NCBI GenBank assembly: GCA_907165275.2
Contig: CAJRBF020000010.1
Coordinates: 1-64,000 of the forward strand
Direction: 5' to 3'
DNA from: Zygaena filipendulae
Taxonomy: Eukaryota; Arthropoda; Insecta; Lepidoptera; Zygaenidae
DNA length: 64,000 nt
The notes beneath the pieces were generated by a model, which had not been told where the DNA came from, made no database searches, and was given only the letters and a program-made list of their open reading frames with translations. The number at the start of each line of letters is the position of its first letter. The stretch's first letter is position 1. Below are positions 23,062 to 32,448 of the stretch, piece after piece. A program made the position numbers and the translations under genes.

Positions 23062-24206
23062 TGCGATGCGGTGGCCCGGGGCGTCGTCTCGGGGCCACGG
23101 GCGATCGTATGTTTTCAGGAGGAGAGAGGTACGGCGGTCCCTATCCGGAATGAAACGCTCGGTTTACGGTGCTAGCGGGTGGATACCCGTTTATTTCCAC
23201 TAACTATCTATGAATACGCTATCAATAACACAACACAGGCTTGCACTTAACGACTACTCTTATATTACTACACAGTACACAGGCCCTACGGGGTTCGCGG
23301 TCGCTACGGTCGGACGGGCGGTCGGGAATCGGGGCAGGAAGGCGGTAGCGGAAGGGGCTGTGTGCTTGAGGTCGGTCGGTGAGTAGGCGTGGGTGAGTGG
23401 GTGTCTGTCTGGGTTCGCCCCGGGGCGGCGGGCAGGTGCAGCGTAGGGTGCCGAGGCCCCCTGGCGCAAACTGTCCGTCACCGTCGGAGCTGGTGCGAGT
23501 AGCTGAACACCCCTCGGGGCGCGGGTGGGTGAGTGGTATCCCCCCCGGGGCGGCGGCCGGGTGCAGCGTAGGGTGCCGAGGCCCCCTGGCGCAAACCGTC
23601 CGTCGCCGTCGGGGCGTGTGTAGGTGAGATAATTCCCGCGGGGCGGCGGCCGGGTGCAGCGTAGGGTGCCGAGGCCCCCTGGCGCAAACCGTCCGTCACC
23701 GTCGGGGCGTGTGTGGGTGTTGTTTTGGACGGGTCTGTGGGGTCTGGACGGAAGGAAGTCGGGAGTTCGCCACACTAGTGAGTCCGCTAAGCGTGGGGCG
23801 TCGCCAGACGGCGCGTGAGCGGCGTCTGGGTAGGCCGACAGAATGCGGGCACACTAGTGAGCGAGGACAGGTATCGGACGAGGTATATACGGAGGCGGAA
23901 GCGGATGGTCACTATACCGCTGAGTTCAGGCGCCGCTGTACACGTACGCTCTGTGGAGAAGCGCAGGGCGCACGTGCATGCAGCGCGGGAACCCGTCGGC
24001 AAGTGTCGGCGTCACGCCGGCCGGTCCGGCTTATATAGTCGCGGCAGCGGGGGGCAGGGCAGCGTGGCGGCGTGCTCGTTGTCGATGTGTGCGTCGCCGC
24101 GGCTCGCGCGCCGTGGTAGATTGCTATGCGCTCGGTGCCGGTGTGTGCGCCTGCGGCGGGGGACGAGGGATTCGTCACGCGGCGAGTGCGTGCCTGCTTC
24201 CTTACA
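23062..24206 (-). repeat. 3' LTR of element C
   Basis: 1145 bp, GC-rich against an AT-rich surrounding. It contains three tandem units of roughly 90-115 bp (about 23415-23705) with the shared core GCAGCGTAGGGTGCCGAGGC followed by CCCCTGGCGCAAAC. The ORFs on both strands inside it repeat the same peptide and are by-products. Matches 27974-29118 with no difference that I could find. Confidence 0.95.
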
Positions 24207-24218
24207 CTCCCCCCCTCC
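24207..24218 (-). other. Polypurine tract of element C
   Basis: On the minus strand GGAGGGGGGGAG ends exactly where the 3' LTR (TGTAAGG) begins. This is the standard site for plus-strand priming and fixes the orientation. Confidence 0.85.
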
Positions 24219-25208
24219 GGATGAAGATTTTTGCGTGCCAAAAATCGCCGTCACGGGCGACGCCTGGAACCAAAAAGGGCCCGGGGGTGGTGTTCCGAGG
24301 GCCTGTGTAAAAGTTTTGCTAAGTCTAGTTACATATAACCGGTTTTATTGTTCAGCTGGGACTATACTTTACATAATATTGTTTTACATCATGTACTGTA
24401 ACTAATATGCTTGTATTCTAATCCTAGGTTAGGTATCCTGACTCCGTTCGGACCCCGCGGTACCTGTGGACTTATTCTGTTAGCTACTACACTATGCTAT
24501 TGTTTGCTCTCCGCTTAATCTAGATGGCGCCGGGATTAGCCGACTAAAAACCTACTTTGTTATTGTTCAATGTCTTGCGAAAATATATCTTCCGGTACCT
24601 ACTTGGAATATTATTTTTAGTTTTTCTGGATTATTACTATGTTGCAATGGTTTTTACTTTATACGGGGGTTTTTACTTTACTGCGGTTCGGTCCGGTCAT
24701 GTACATATATATTCTCGCAATGACTACCTACTACTGGCAACTTAATTTTAATTCTACCTGTTAACTTGGCTGTATAAGTTAAATAAAATAAATAAACGAA
24801 AAAAAATATTAAAAAAAAAATAAAACTAAAATAAAACTGACGGGTCGGAGATTATTCTCCTAGGTATTTCCTTACCTACACTTTCTCTGTACCCTACTTG
24901 ATATTAAAGTCTCCGAGTAAGTAAATATGCTAGTATAACTAATATTGTATTTCACCTAATGCCCTATGTTATTACTCATGGTAAAATAAACTAACATAAC
25001 TTAATGCCTGCATAAACCACAAAAAAAACTTAATTTTACGGGATTCCTGCTCCTTTCCCTGCGGAATAACTGAGAAGAAACTTTGAATAAAAGCCTTAAT
25101 ATAGGTACGTGTAATAATTTTTTTTCTTAATGATTACAACTAAATACAAAATACAAAACTAATAAATTACTGGTTTTTCTTTTTTTTTTTTGGCAGGGCG
25201 ATTGATTT
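24219..25208. other. Long 3' non-coding region of element C
   Basis: About 1 kb between the ORF stop and the polypurine tract. AT-rich with A- and T-runs near 24795-24835 and 25115-25130. No envelope gene and no other supported ORF. Confidence 0.7.
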
Positions 25209-27488
25209 TCATTCTTGGTTGTATGGTTTTATGTCTTTTACGTGTGCCGTTATGCGTCTTGCTTTGTTCTGTGGATCTTGGAGTTTGAATATAACTGGTG
25301 ATATTTCCTGTACTACTTTGTATGGTCCTACGAATTTCGGTGCGAACTTAGCTGTGAATCCTCTATTTGCGTCGGATAGTGGGAAATCTCTTTTTAATAC
25401 CCAGTCCGCTTGCTGGGGTCTCCACTGCCTCCTCTTATCGTCATAATATTTTTTTTGTTCGATCGACGCTGTGTTTTGATTTTTCTTTACCAGGTCGTAG
25501 ATATCCTGTAGTTTACTTTTTCCTTGTATTTGCGGGGTTGGAAATTTATTTCTATCCTCTGGTAATCTGGGTTCTCTACCGTATAATAGAAATGCAGGGG
25601 AGTACTTTGTGGACGCTTGTTTTGATGTGTTTGTGTGCATGGGTCCCGGTGTTTTTGTCTGCGCTGGTTTGTGTTTTTGGCACACTGTGCATTTTCTTAC
25701 ATATGCTGCTATATCTCTATACATTCCCGGCCAGTAGTATCGCTGTGCTATTCTGCTCAGTGTTTTGTTAGTTCCCAGGTGACCTGCGTTCGGTACATCG
25801 TGATTTTCCCTGCATATCGGTTCTTTATCTTTGTCTGGTACGCATAGTTTCCACTGCGATGTCGGTTCTAGTTTTGACCCGTATGCGGCGTTTTCTATTT
25901 TTTTGTACAATTTTCCCTCTCTGATGCAGTAATCTGTCGTGTTTCCTGATTGTTGTTTCACGCGTTCGAGTTTGTTGTCATACCAATCTCTTTTCTTTGT
26001 GTTCGCTGTGCAGAGTGGGTTTCTTGACGGTTCTTCGGCTTCGGTATTCCGGTCTTGTGTACTTTGTTCTTCGGTATTTTTCGGTGAGTCGGTTTTTACT
26101 GGGTAATTACTTTCTTTCGTCCGGTCGTCGTCTTTTTCTGCCGTCTTTCCGGTAAAATTTTCCCATTGCAATCGCAGTCCTAGTCTTTTCAGTATATCCA
26201 TCCCTAATATTATGTGCGATGCGGTCGGTAATACGTTAACTTCATGTTTGAGTGATGCGCCGGCGACTTTAATTTCTATTGGTACTGTTTCGCTTAGCTT
26301 TATTTCGGTTCCATCTGCTAATATCACTCTTTTGGTTTTTCGATTGTTGTCTATTTTGTGTTCTGTCAGGTTATCGGTGACTTTTTGGTTTATATATGTG
26401 CTGTTTGATCCGGTATCTACGAGTGCTTTATACTGTTTTCCTTCGATGATTATATCGATGAACTCTCTGTTGTCTTTGTCTATGTTTTTTCCTCCTATGG
26501 TCATTGTCTGTTGTTCTTTCCTGGGGTTCTTGCAACATTTTGTGCTTAGTGTCCCTAATTTGCCACACACACTGCAAAACAACGTTTTATTTCCCCTACA
26601 TTCACTCATTGAGTGGCCTTTTTTCCCGCAACTCCAACAGCAAGTTTTCGGGTCGTAGTTCCTCATGAACTTTTCTTCTCTGGCGGGATTTCCTGGTCTC
26701 GTCGCCGTCCTATTTATGTAGTTTTTGGGTTTATTCTGTTCGCTATTGTTATACGGTTTATATTTTTCTCCTTTGGTTTTTTCTATACTGATTTTTTCGT
26801 ACTCGTTTGTGAGCGTTATGAGCCCTTTTATGTTTGTGAATTCACTCCTCTTCACATACAGCTTGTATTCTGGATTCATGTTTTCGTATATTCTTTCTAA
26901 CTTTTCCTTTTCTGGTATACCTCCGTGTCTTCTCATTAATGTTTGCATGTGATTGAGGTAATCGGTAAATTTCTGGTTATCAAATTGTCTGTTTGATATG
27001 ATTTTTGTCATTAGATTTGTCGTATAATTACTCGGAAAAAAGAAGAGTTTAAACGCTTCCTCGAAGTCTTTCCATGTATCCCAATCGTTATTATTTCGGT
27101 ACCATGCTAACGCTTTTCCCGTGAAAATTTGTGGTAGTAGTTTTAATAAATGTTCTGGACTTACATTGTTTGCGTCTAAAAACTCGTTTACTCGCTCCAG
27201 GAATTCCACGGCGTTATCTCTTGTATCAAACTTTATGTTCCATTGTGTTACTAATTTGGCGGTTTCCCTGATTGGTTTTTCCGGTTTTGACATTTTTGGT
27301 TTTTCCGGTTCTACTGGTTCGTCGCTCTCGTTTCCTGCGTCCTCGGATTTGGGTTCGTCTTCTTCCCTTATGTGTTTCACTAGGTTTCTCCTTAGTTCTT
27401 CCACTGTAAGGTCTTCTACTGGCAGGTTACGTTTTATCGATTCTTCGATTAGTTCGGTTTTCTTCTTATTGTACACCCACGAGAACAT
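25209..27488 (-). CDS. Gag-protease-partial integrase fusion of element C (759 aa), RT/RNase H and IN core removed in frame
   Basis: One uninterrupted frame from the ATG at 27488. Residues ~75-245 are a gypsy Gag capsid region; a CCHC knuckle is at 284-297 (CWSCGKKGHSMSEC) and a second at 305-318 lacks its His (Thr at 313). Protease: DTGSNS at 358 and ILGMD at 427. A short Asp/Glu/Thr-rich stretch (~450-490) stands where RT and RNase H should be. The integrase zinc domain follows (H563, H570, C600, C603, with YYWPGM), then the catalytic core is missing at ~620-628 and the C-terminal part resumes at STKYSPAFLLYGREP. The two losses kept the frame. The product could still build particles and mature them, but cannot copy or integrate. 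A normal gag-pol of this group is around twice as long. Confidence 0.93.
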   Translation of the reverse strand: MFSWVYNKKKTELIEESIKRNLPVEDLTVEELRRNLVKHIREEDEPKSEDAGNESDEPVEPEKPKMSKPEKPIRETAKLVTQWNIKFDTRDNAVEFLERVNEFLDANNVSPEHLLKLLPQIFTGKALAWYRNNNDWDTWKDFEEAFKLFFFPSNYTTNLMTKIISNRQFDNQKFTDYLNHMQTLMRRHGGIPEKEKLERIYENMNPEYKLYVKRSEFTNIKGLITLTNEYEKISIEKTKGEKYKPYNNSEQNKPKNYINRTATRPGNPAREEKFMRNYDPKTCCWSCGKKGHSMSECRGNKTLFCSVCGKLGTLSTKCCKNPRKEQQTMTIGGKNIDKDNREFIDIIIEGKQYKALVDTGSNSTYINQKVTDNLTEHKIDNNRKTKRVILADGTEIKLSETVPIEIKVAGASLKHEVNVLPTASHIILGMDILKRLGLRLQWENFTGKTAEKDDDRTKESNYPVKTDSPKNTEEQSTQDRNTEAEEPSRNPLCTANTKKRDWYDNKLERVKQQSGNTTDYCIREGKLYKKIENAAYGSKLEPTSQWKLCVPDKDKEPICRENHDVPNAGHLGTNKTLSRIAQRYYWPGMYRDIAAYVRKCTVCQKHKPAQTKTPGPMHTNTSKQASTKYSPAFLLYGREPRLPEDRNKFPTPQIQGKSKLQDIYDLVKKNQNTASIEQKKYYDDKRRQWRPQQADWVLKRDFPLSDANRGFTAKFAPKFVGPYKVVQEISPVIFKLQDPQNKARRITAHVKDIKPYNQE

Positions 27489-27634
27489 CTGTTTTTGCCG
27501 GTTTCCCGGTTTCTTACGGTTTACCGGTTTCCGGTTTTCTGCTTTCCTGGTTTCTTACAAATGTGGCCTTATTTATTTATTTATTTTTTTTGTCACTAAA
27601 TCGGTTGCTAATGTGATATGTGGTGCTCGGTCGG

Positions 27635-27973
27635 CGTAATGCGGCGATTACGGCGGGGGTTACCTTCGTTTCTTGCGGGTGTTTCGGTCGGCGTCAGCGC
27701 GATGCGGTGCTTGGCCGTCGCAACGGCGATTATGACGACGGTGGGCTTGCCTTGTTCTCCTTCTGCGGGTGATTTTCGCTGGGGGCCGGTACGATGCGGT
27801 GCTCAGCCGTTCGCGGAGGCGGCGGCTCTGGCGGGGTTGCTCTCGTCTCCTTCCGTGGGTTGATTTCGTTGGGCGCCAATGCGATGCGGTGCTCAGCCGT
27901 TCGCAAAGGCGGCGGGTCTGGCAGGGGGGTTTGCCGTCCTCTCTTTCCGTGGGTTGATTTCGTTGGGCGCCAA
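27635..27973 (-). repeat. Tandem leader repeats of element C, each with LTR end and PBS text
   Basis: Units begin GCGATGCGGTGC (or ACGATGCGGTGC) at 27699, 27791 and 27881, and the LTR itself begins with the same text at 27975: spacing 92, 90 and 94 bp. The last two units end TTGGGCGCCAAT like the true junction, while earlier units are diverged. The leader therefore carries multiple copies of the LTR/primer-binding-site junction. Confidence 0.85.
27961..27972 (-). other. Primer-binding site of element C (tRNA-Lys type)
   Basis: Minus strand TGGCGCCCAACG directly after the 5' LTR. It is complementary to the 3' end of animal tRNA-Lys(CTT) as I remember it (..CGTTGGGCG plus CCA) over 12 positions. 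The same text occurs again 94 bp away in the leader repeat. Confidence 0.75.
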
Positions 27974-29118
27974 TGCGATGCGGTGGCCCGGGGCGTCGTC
28001 TCGGGGCCACGGGCGATCGTATGTTTTCAGGAGGAGAGAGGTACGGCGGTCCCTATCCGGAATGAAACGCTCGGTTTACGGTGCTAGCGGGTGGATACCC
28101 GTTTATTTCCACTAACTATCTATGAATACGCTATCAATAACACAACACAGGCTTGCACTTAACGACTACTCTTATATTACTACACAGTACACAGGCCCTA
28201 CGGGGTTCGCGGTCGCTACGGTCGGACGGGCGGTCGGGAATCGGGGCAGGAAGGCGGTAGCGGAAGGGGCTGTGTGCTTGAGGTCGGTCGGTGAGTAGGC
28301 GTGGGTGAGTGGGTGTCTGTCTGGGTTCGCCCCGGGGCGGCGGGCAGGTGCAGCGTAGGGTGCCGAGGCCCCCTGGCGCAAACTGTCCGTCACCGTCGGA
28401 GCTGGTGCGAGTAGCTGAACACCCCTCGGGGCGCGGGTGGGTGAGTGGTATCCCCCCCGGGGCGGCGGCCGGGTGCAGCGTAGGGTGCCGAGGCCCCCTG
28501 GCGCAAACCGTCCGTCGCCGTCGGGGCGTGTGTAGGTGAGATAATTCCCGCGGGGCGGCGGCCGGGTGCAGCGTAGGGTGCCGAGGCCCCCTGGCGCAAA
28601 CCGTCCGTCACCGTCGGGGCGTGTGTGGGTGTTGTTTTGGACGGGTCTGTGGGGTCTGGACGGAAGGAAGTCGGGAGTTCGCCACACTAGTGAGTCCGCT
28701 AAGCGTGGGGCGTCGCCAGACGGCGCGTGAGCGGCGTCTGGGTAGGCCGACAGAATGCGGGCACACTAGTGAGCGAGGACAGGTATCGGACGAGGTATAT
28801 ACGGAGGCGGAAGCGGATGGTCACTATACCGCTGAGTTCAGGCGCCGCTGTACACGTACGCTCTGTGGAGAAGCGCAGGGCGCACGTGCATGCAGCGCGG
28901 GAACCCGTCGGCAAGTGTCGGCGTCACGCCGGCCGGTCCGGCTTATATAGTCGCGGCAGCGGGGGGCAGGGCAGCGTGGCGGCGTGCTCGTTGTCGATGT
29001 GTGCGTCGCCGCGGCTCGCGCGCCGTGGTAGATTGCTATGCGCTCGGTGCCGGTGTGTGCGCCTGCGGCGGGGGACGAGGGATTCGTCACGCGGCGAGTG
29101 CGTGCCTGCTTCCTTACA
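27974..29118 (-). repeat. 5' LTR of element C
   Basis: 1145 bp, offset 4912 bp from the other copy at every landmark checked. It begins TGCGATGCGG and ends CTTCCTTACA, followed by AGCT. It contains the same three GC-rich tandem units and should drive transcription leftwards. Confidence 0.95.
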
Positions 29119-30399
29119 AGCTTGTGTTATAGAAACCAAGCAAACGTGGTATATAGGTACAGATACTTATGTATCAAATCACTTATCTCAAATATACTTT
29201 GTTGTACACACATAATAAGAATTACAAAAACACATGTAGGTATACACGCCTAAATTGCATGAAAAGTGGAACCCTGTGTTCATCACAAAGAGTCCACCCT
29301 CATCGAAATCGAACTCTTCCCTACTGCGCCAATTAAAACGAGTCGACAACGAAATTTAACTGAAGTTCATTCAAGAAAAATTATAATATGCATTAAGAGA
29401 TGGCATCTCAATCAAATATCCGCGCTTGTAATAACGTAGGGTATTTACAAACAAAAAAAAAACAAAAAGTCGAACCCAATCTCTTTTTTTTTCTTTTTCA
29501 GCGGTAATCACTACATATTGTTAAGAAAAACCCTCTTTTCTGTCTGTCTATCTGTTTGTGATAAACTCAAAACAACTGAACGGATTTTCATTTGGTTTTC
29601 ACCAATTTGTCAAAGATTATACAAATTGTTTGAAATAGAAGAAGAAGAAAATACATATAACTATAATAATAATCGTTGGAATTGTCGGAAAAACTACATT
29701 AAATTTGCATACTACATGTTGCCAGGGGTACAGAATTTCCGTGGGAGCTCAGAAATCAACGCGGGTGGAACCGCGGGGAATAGTTCTAAATAACTGAAGG
29801 AATGCTGCCATTTCTTATTCGTGGCTCGCAAAAGTGTAAAATTGGAAAATATATAGAGGTTATTCAAACGGCTATTACTCGTTAAGGGGTTCTAAAAGCC
29901 GCCAGAGTAACATTAGGGTCATGACAATGCACTACAATATTATTAATAACTATTCAGTATTATTGGGAGGTACCCCGATAAAAACTGGAATTATCGATTT
30001 GCTTTGTCAAAAATTTCTGACTACCTTCATCACGAAACTAACAACATCGATTTTTTATGCCAATAATTTAGAATAACGAAAGTACAAAGAAAAACAGCGA
30101 CCAACAGCGTCAATTAATTGTACTACCTCGGGACCATAATCAATTACGATCGATGGTCTCGGGGCTCTCATTTAAAGGAACAATATCAGGGAGTGCCCTG
30201 ACCTAATGTTCTTTCCATGATTTGTACTTTGAACCAACAGCTATTGGCAGTCAGAATCACGTTTCATAGTATTAATGTTTCCATTCTACTAGTCTCTAAT
30301 ACATGGCGAGTCAGTAATTATATCCAAAAATCATTGTAACAATAAAATCAATGTGGGTAAGTACTTACAGTTTCTCGGGTTCACGTCACACTTCTGAGA
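29119..30399. other. Interior (leader side) of element A without a gene
   Basis: No supported ORF. The part 29515-29795 (TGAACGGATTTTCATTTGG, later GCGGGTGGAACCGCGGGG) resembles common lepidopteran non-autonomous repeats. A/T runs lie at 29450-29505. Immediately before the 5' LTR the minus strand reads TCTCAGAAGTGTGACG, a possible primer-binding region. Confidence 0.5.
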
Positions 30400-30709
30400 T
30401 GTAAAGAAAAGAGGTCCTCTAGTTAACTATACTTTTATTCTCACTATTATAGCTATTACAACCGCACATATACTATATATACAATAGAAATAGAACACTT
30501 ATTATGACCACTTAAGTCGAGCAGAGTAACTAGAATGAACCTCTTCTGTGCTGACACTAGTATTTATACCCACAACCCCACCAACAATTGTGGGCGTACA
30601 CTACTTTAATTTATCAAATGGGAATGAGGGTACCGACTAAATAAAAATGTTGCCATGACATAATGCTAGAATTCCCTGAAATAAGGAAAGACTAATAGAA
30701 AACATGACA
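30400..30709 (-). repeat. 5' LTR of element A
   Basis: 310 bp matching 8019-8328 with one difference. In minus orientation it has GGGTATAAATA as TATA box, TCAGC downstream as a possible initiator and GAGAATAAAAG as poly(A) signal. It is followed by ATAC, the target-site duplication. Confidence 0.9.
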
Positions 30710-31269
30710 ATACGAAAATATATCGCGTTTTTCGGGGCTTCGATGATTCTATATCCAGGCGGTACGTTGGGTGCAAATTCGTAAACAATATGGCTTGGTT
30801 CACCATTTATATATGATCCACTCACTATATCACATTCGACTCTGACCACGGTCGTAGGCAAAATGTTCACTGGTAGATGTGAAACATGCCATTTATTTGC
30901 TTTCAGAAACTTATTACCAAACCCCAGCAAATTTCCTAAAGAATCTGTTTTCGTAAAATCAATATCTTTGGTGCAGTGTAATGATATTTTTAATGTATTG
31001 TTATTGCAACGAAGTTGAAGCGTTGCATCCTTTATTTCTGATTTTAAATAATCACTGATATCTTGCAAGTCATATGATCCTTCCGGTAATGTGATTACTT
31101 CATTAGTGCCAAAATAAAATTTATTATTTCTATAATCAATATTTGGAATTGAATTAAATGTTGATAAATATAACAGAGCGCACTCATATTCTCCTTCAAG
31201 TTCAAGTGCGGGAGAATAATAGGTAGTTAAAATTGATGAGTTCCCAGTAATTGATAGTGTCAAAGACAT
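30710..31269 (-). pseudogene. Second Maverick structural protein (penton-like), N-terminal part
   Basis: The gene starts at the ATG at 31269 (MSLTLSITGNSS) and is interrupted after IYFRI by element A; its last codons are at 8018-7894. The N-terminal region contains YYSPALELEGEYECALL and SYDLQDISDYLKSEI, a type of protein I remember from Maverick clusters next to the protease and capsid genes, where a minor capsid or penton role is usually supposed. Full length would be 226 residues. Beyond 30710 the apparent ORF reads LTR sequence and is not part of the gene. Role is inferred from position and length; the single jelly-roll fold is a guess. Confidence 0.65.
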
Positions 31270-31305
31270 TTTGTAAATGGCATAAGTAAAAGAAAAGGTA
31301 TTGTT

Positions 31306-31670
31306 TTATACTTTTTTATTCCAAAATTTCCATAAATATTTTAAACATAAATGACCACAATTAACGGTATTGAAGTTTTGATATCTGTTATACTTATAAA
31401 AAATATCCATATTTTTTAAGTATTTCACTAATTCAAATGGTGGTTTTAGATCACCATAACTATCAAAATATTCACAGTAATTATTACATTTTGTATAAGC
31501 TACCCAATGTGTTCCTTCATTTTTTGAATCATCTAAGTTAACGATACCGCATTCAATCTTCCTCGGACTTCTGGGTAGTTCATCTTTACACACCACGAAA
31601 ATACGGTATATCTGCTGCATACTTTAAAATGTCTACATTGGTCAAAGCACGATTAGGTAGCTTAATTAGT
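31306..31670 (-). pseudogene. Maverick adenain-like cysteine protease, frameshifted
   Basis: This is the maturation protease expected to cut capsid precursors. The open part (31620-31306) carries the catalytic layout of the adenain/Ulp1 fold: GTHWVAY with the His, EYFDSYG with the acidic residue, a Gln in RYQNFN and the Cys in VNCGHLCLKYLW. The true N-terminus lies in another frame just upstream (LPNRALTNVDI, about 31665-31600) and a one- or two-base change near 31590 separates them, so the ATG at 31620 is artificial. It directly follows the stop of the minor capsid gene. Length otherwise fits the small proteases of this family. Confidence 0.8.
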
Positions 31671-32395
31671 TTTTTGAAGCTTTTACAAATAAACCTTTGC
31701 CGCTTTTATAGGGCTTTATATACAAGCCTTTTCCCAATGCTATAGCCTCCATGGTTTTATTATGACGTTCTGTTTCCTGCAAATTCTTCTGAGCAGATTT
31801 ATAATCATTAACAGTTTTTGCGATTCCAGACGCACCTCCCGCCAAAGCACCCAAAGCTGACAAGCCCGCAAATATGGGAATTAGCGGTAATATTCCTCCA
31901 GTTTTAGGTATTGGTATTACTCGCGGCAATCTGATTTGCCTACCAAGTGGAAACATTCTTTTAGCAGTTGTATAAGCCAAATTTATGTGGGATTTTTGGT
32001 TTTTTGGTTTTAATTTTTTGACATGTGAACGAATTTTTGAGACAAAATGTTTGAATGATTTAACACCCCAACCTGATTTTACTTTAGCTTTCATTGCTTT
32101 ACTGACTAGCCATGAGACTAGTTTTTCACCTTTCCCGGCATCTTTTGCTTTTAACCTTTGCTTAGCCATGTCAAGCAATCGCAAGTCTGCTTTGTGTCGA
32201 TTAGGTAAATCTATGTTATTCGTGTAGGCAATATCGTGATGCATGCAAGCTTCGTCCAACTTGTTCACCCCATCGGTCACCTCTTTGTAAACGTTTCTGA
32301 AGTTTTGTCCCTGGTCCACAATAATTATATCCTGGAAAATGAATCTCAAAAGGTAAGTTATTTATTAGGTCGTTAACGAGTCCACCACCTTGCAT
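31666..32395 (-). pseudogene. Maverick minor capsid protein with phospholipase A2 domain, frameshifted
   Basis: The open part (32349-31666) has the PLA2 active-site helix HHDIAY, with the His-Asp pair, followed by NRHKAD. The calcium-loop motif YCGPG lies at about 32307-32325 in another frame, in a segment with its own ATG at 32395; a one-base shift near 32275 separates them. Such PLA2 domains occur in parvovirus VP1 and in related adintovirus/Maverick proteins, where they help membrane passage. After a basic stretch (SHVKKLKPKNQKS) comes a hydrophobic Gly/Ala segment (LIPIFAGLSALGALAGGASG), resembling adenovirus-like minor capsid peptides, then GKGLYIKPYKSGKGL. Domain call is from motifs; function is inferred. 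Confidence 0.8.
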
Positions 32396-32448
32396 GACTT
32401 GAGGTAAAATGGGTAATGTTATGAAGCTGTTTATGATTATATAACTTC
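32396..32448 (-). other. Short spacer between integrase and minor capsid genes
   Basis: About 50 bp with no feature. Compact spacing here and across the block supports a single virus-like gene cluster. Confidence 0.4.

Larger units (their letters stand above)
23062..29118 (-). mobile_element. Ty3/gypsy element C, complete ends, internally deleted
   Basis: A 6057-bp LTR retrotransposon with 1145-bp LTRs (TG..CA), target-site duplication AGCT (23058-23061, 29119-29122), a purine tract next to the 3' LTR and a primer-binding site next to the 5' LTR. Orientation is minus. The LTRs look identical over their full length, so insertion is very recent. The single ORF lacks RT, RNase H and the integrase core, so the copy must have been moved by enzymes from another element. 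Confidence 0.95.
8019..30709 (-). mobile_element. LTR element A (22.7 kb with nested insertions)
   Basis: Two 310-bp direct repeats (8019-8328, 30400-30709; TGT..ACA ends, one difference) are flanked by ATAC and sit inside a Maverick gene. The LTR has a TATA box (GGGTATAAATA) and a polyadenylation signal only in minus orientation, so the 5' LTR is the right one. Without elements B and C and the LINE, about 6.5 kb of own interior remains and contains no gag or pol. With nearly identical LTRs this is not explained by decay, so A looks like a young non-autonomous, non-coding LTR element. Superfamily not resolved. Confidence 0.85.

Noticed and set aside
23260..24405. Many ORFs of 70-196 codons in the GC-rich LTR, duplicated at 28172-29215
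   Set aside because: They lie in both LTRs on both strands and arise from GC-rich tandem repeats with few stop codons.
25219..27863. Plus-strand ORFs opposite the element C polyprotein
   Set aside because: Shadows of a clear minus-strand gag-pro-integrase frame; hydrophobic Phe/Leu/Ser-rich content is typical of antisense reading.
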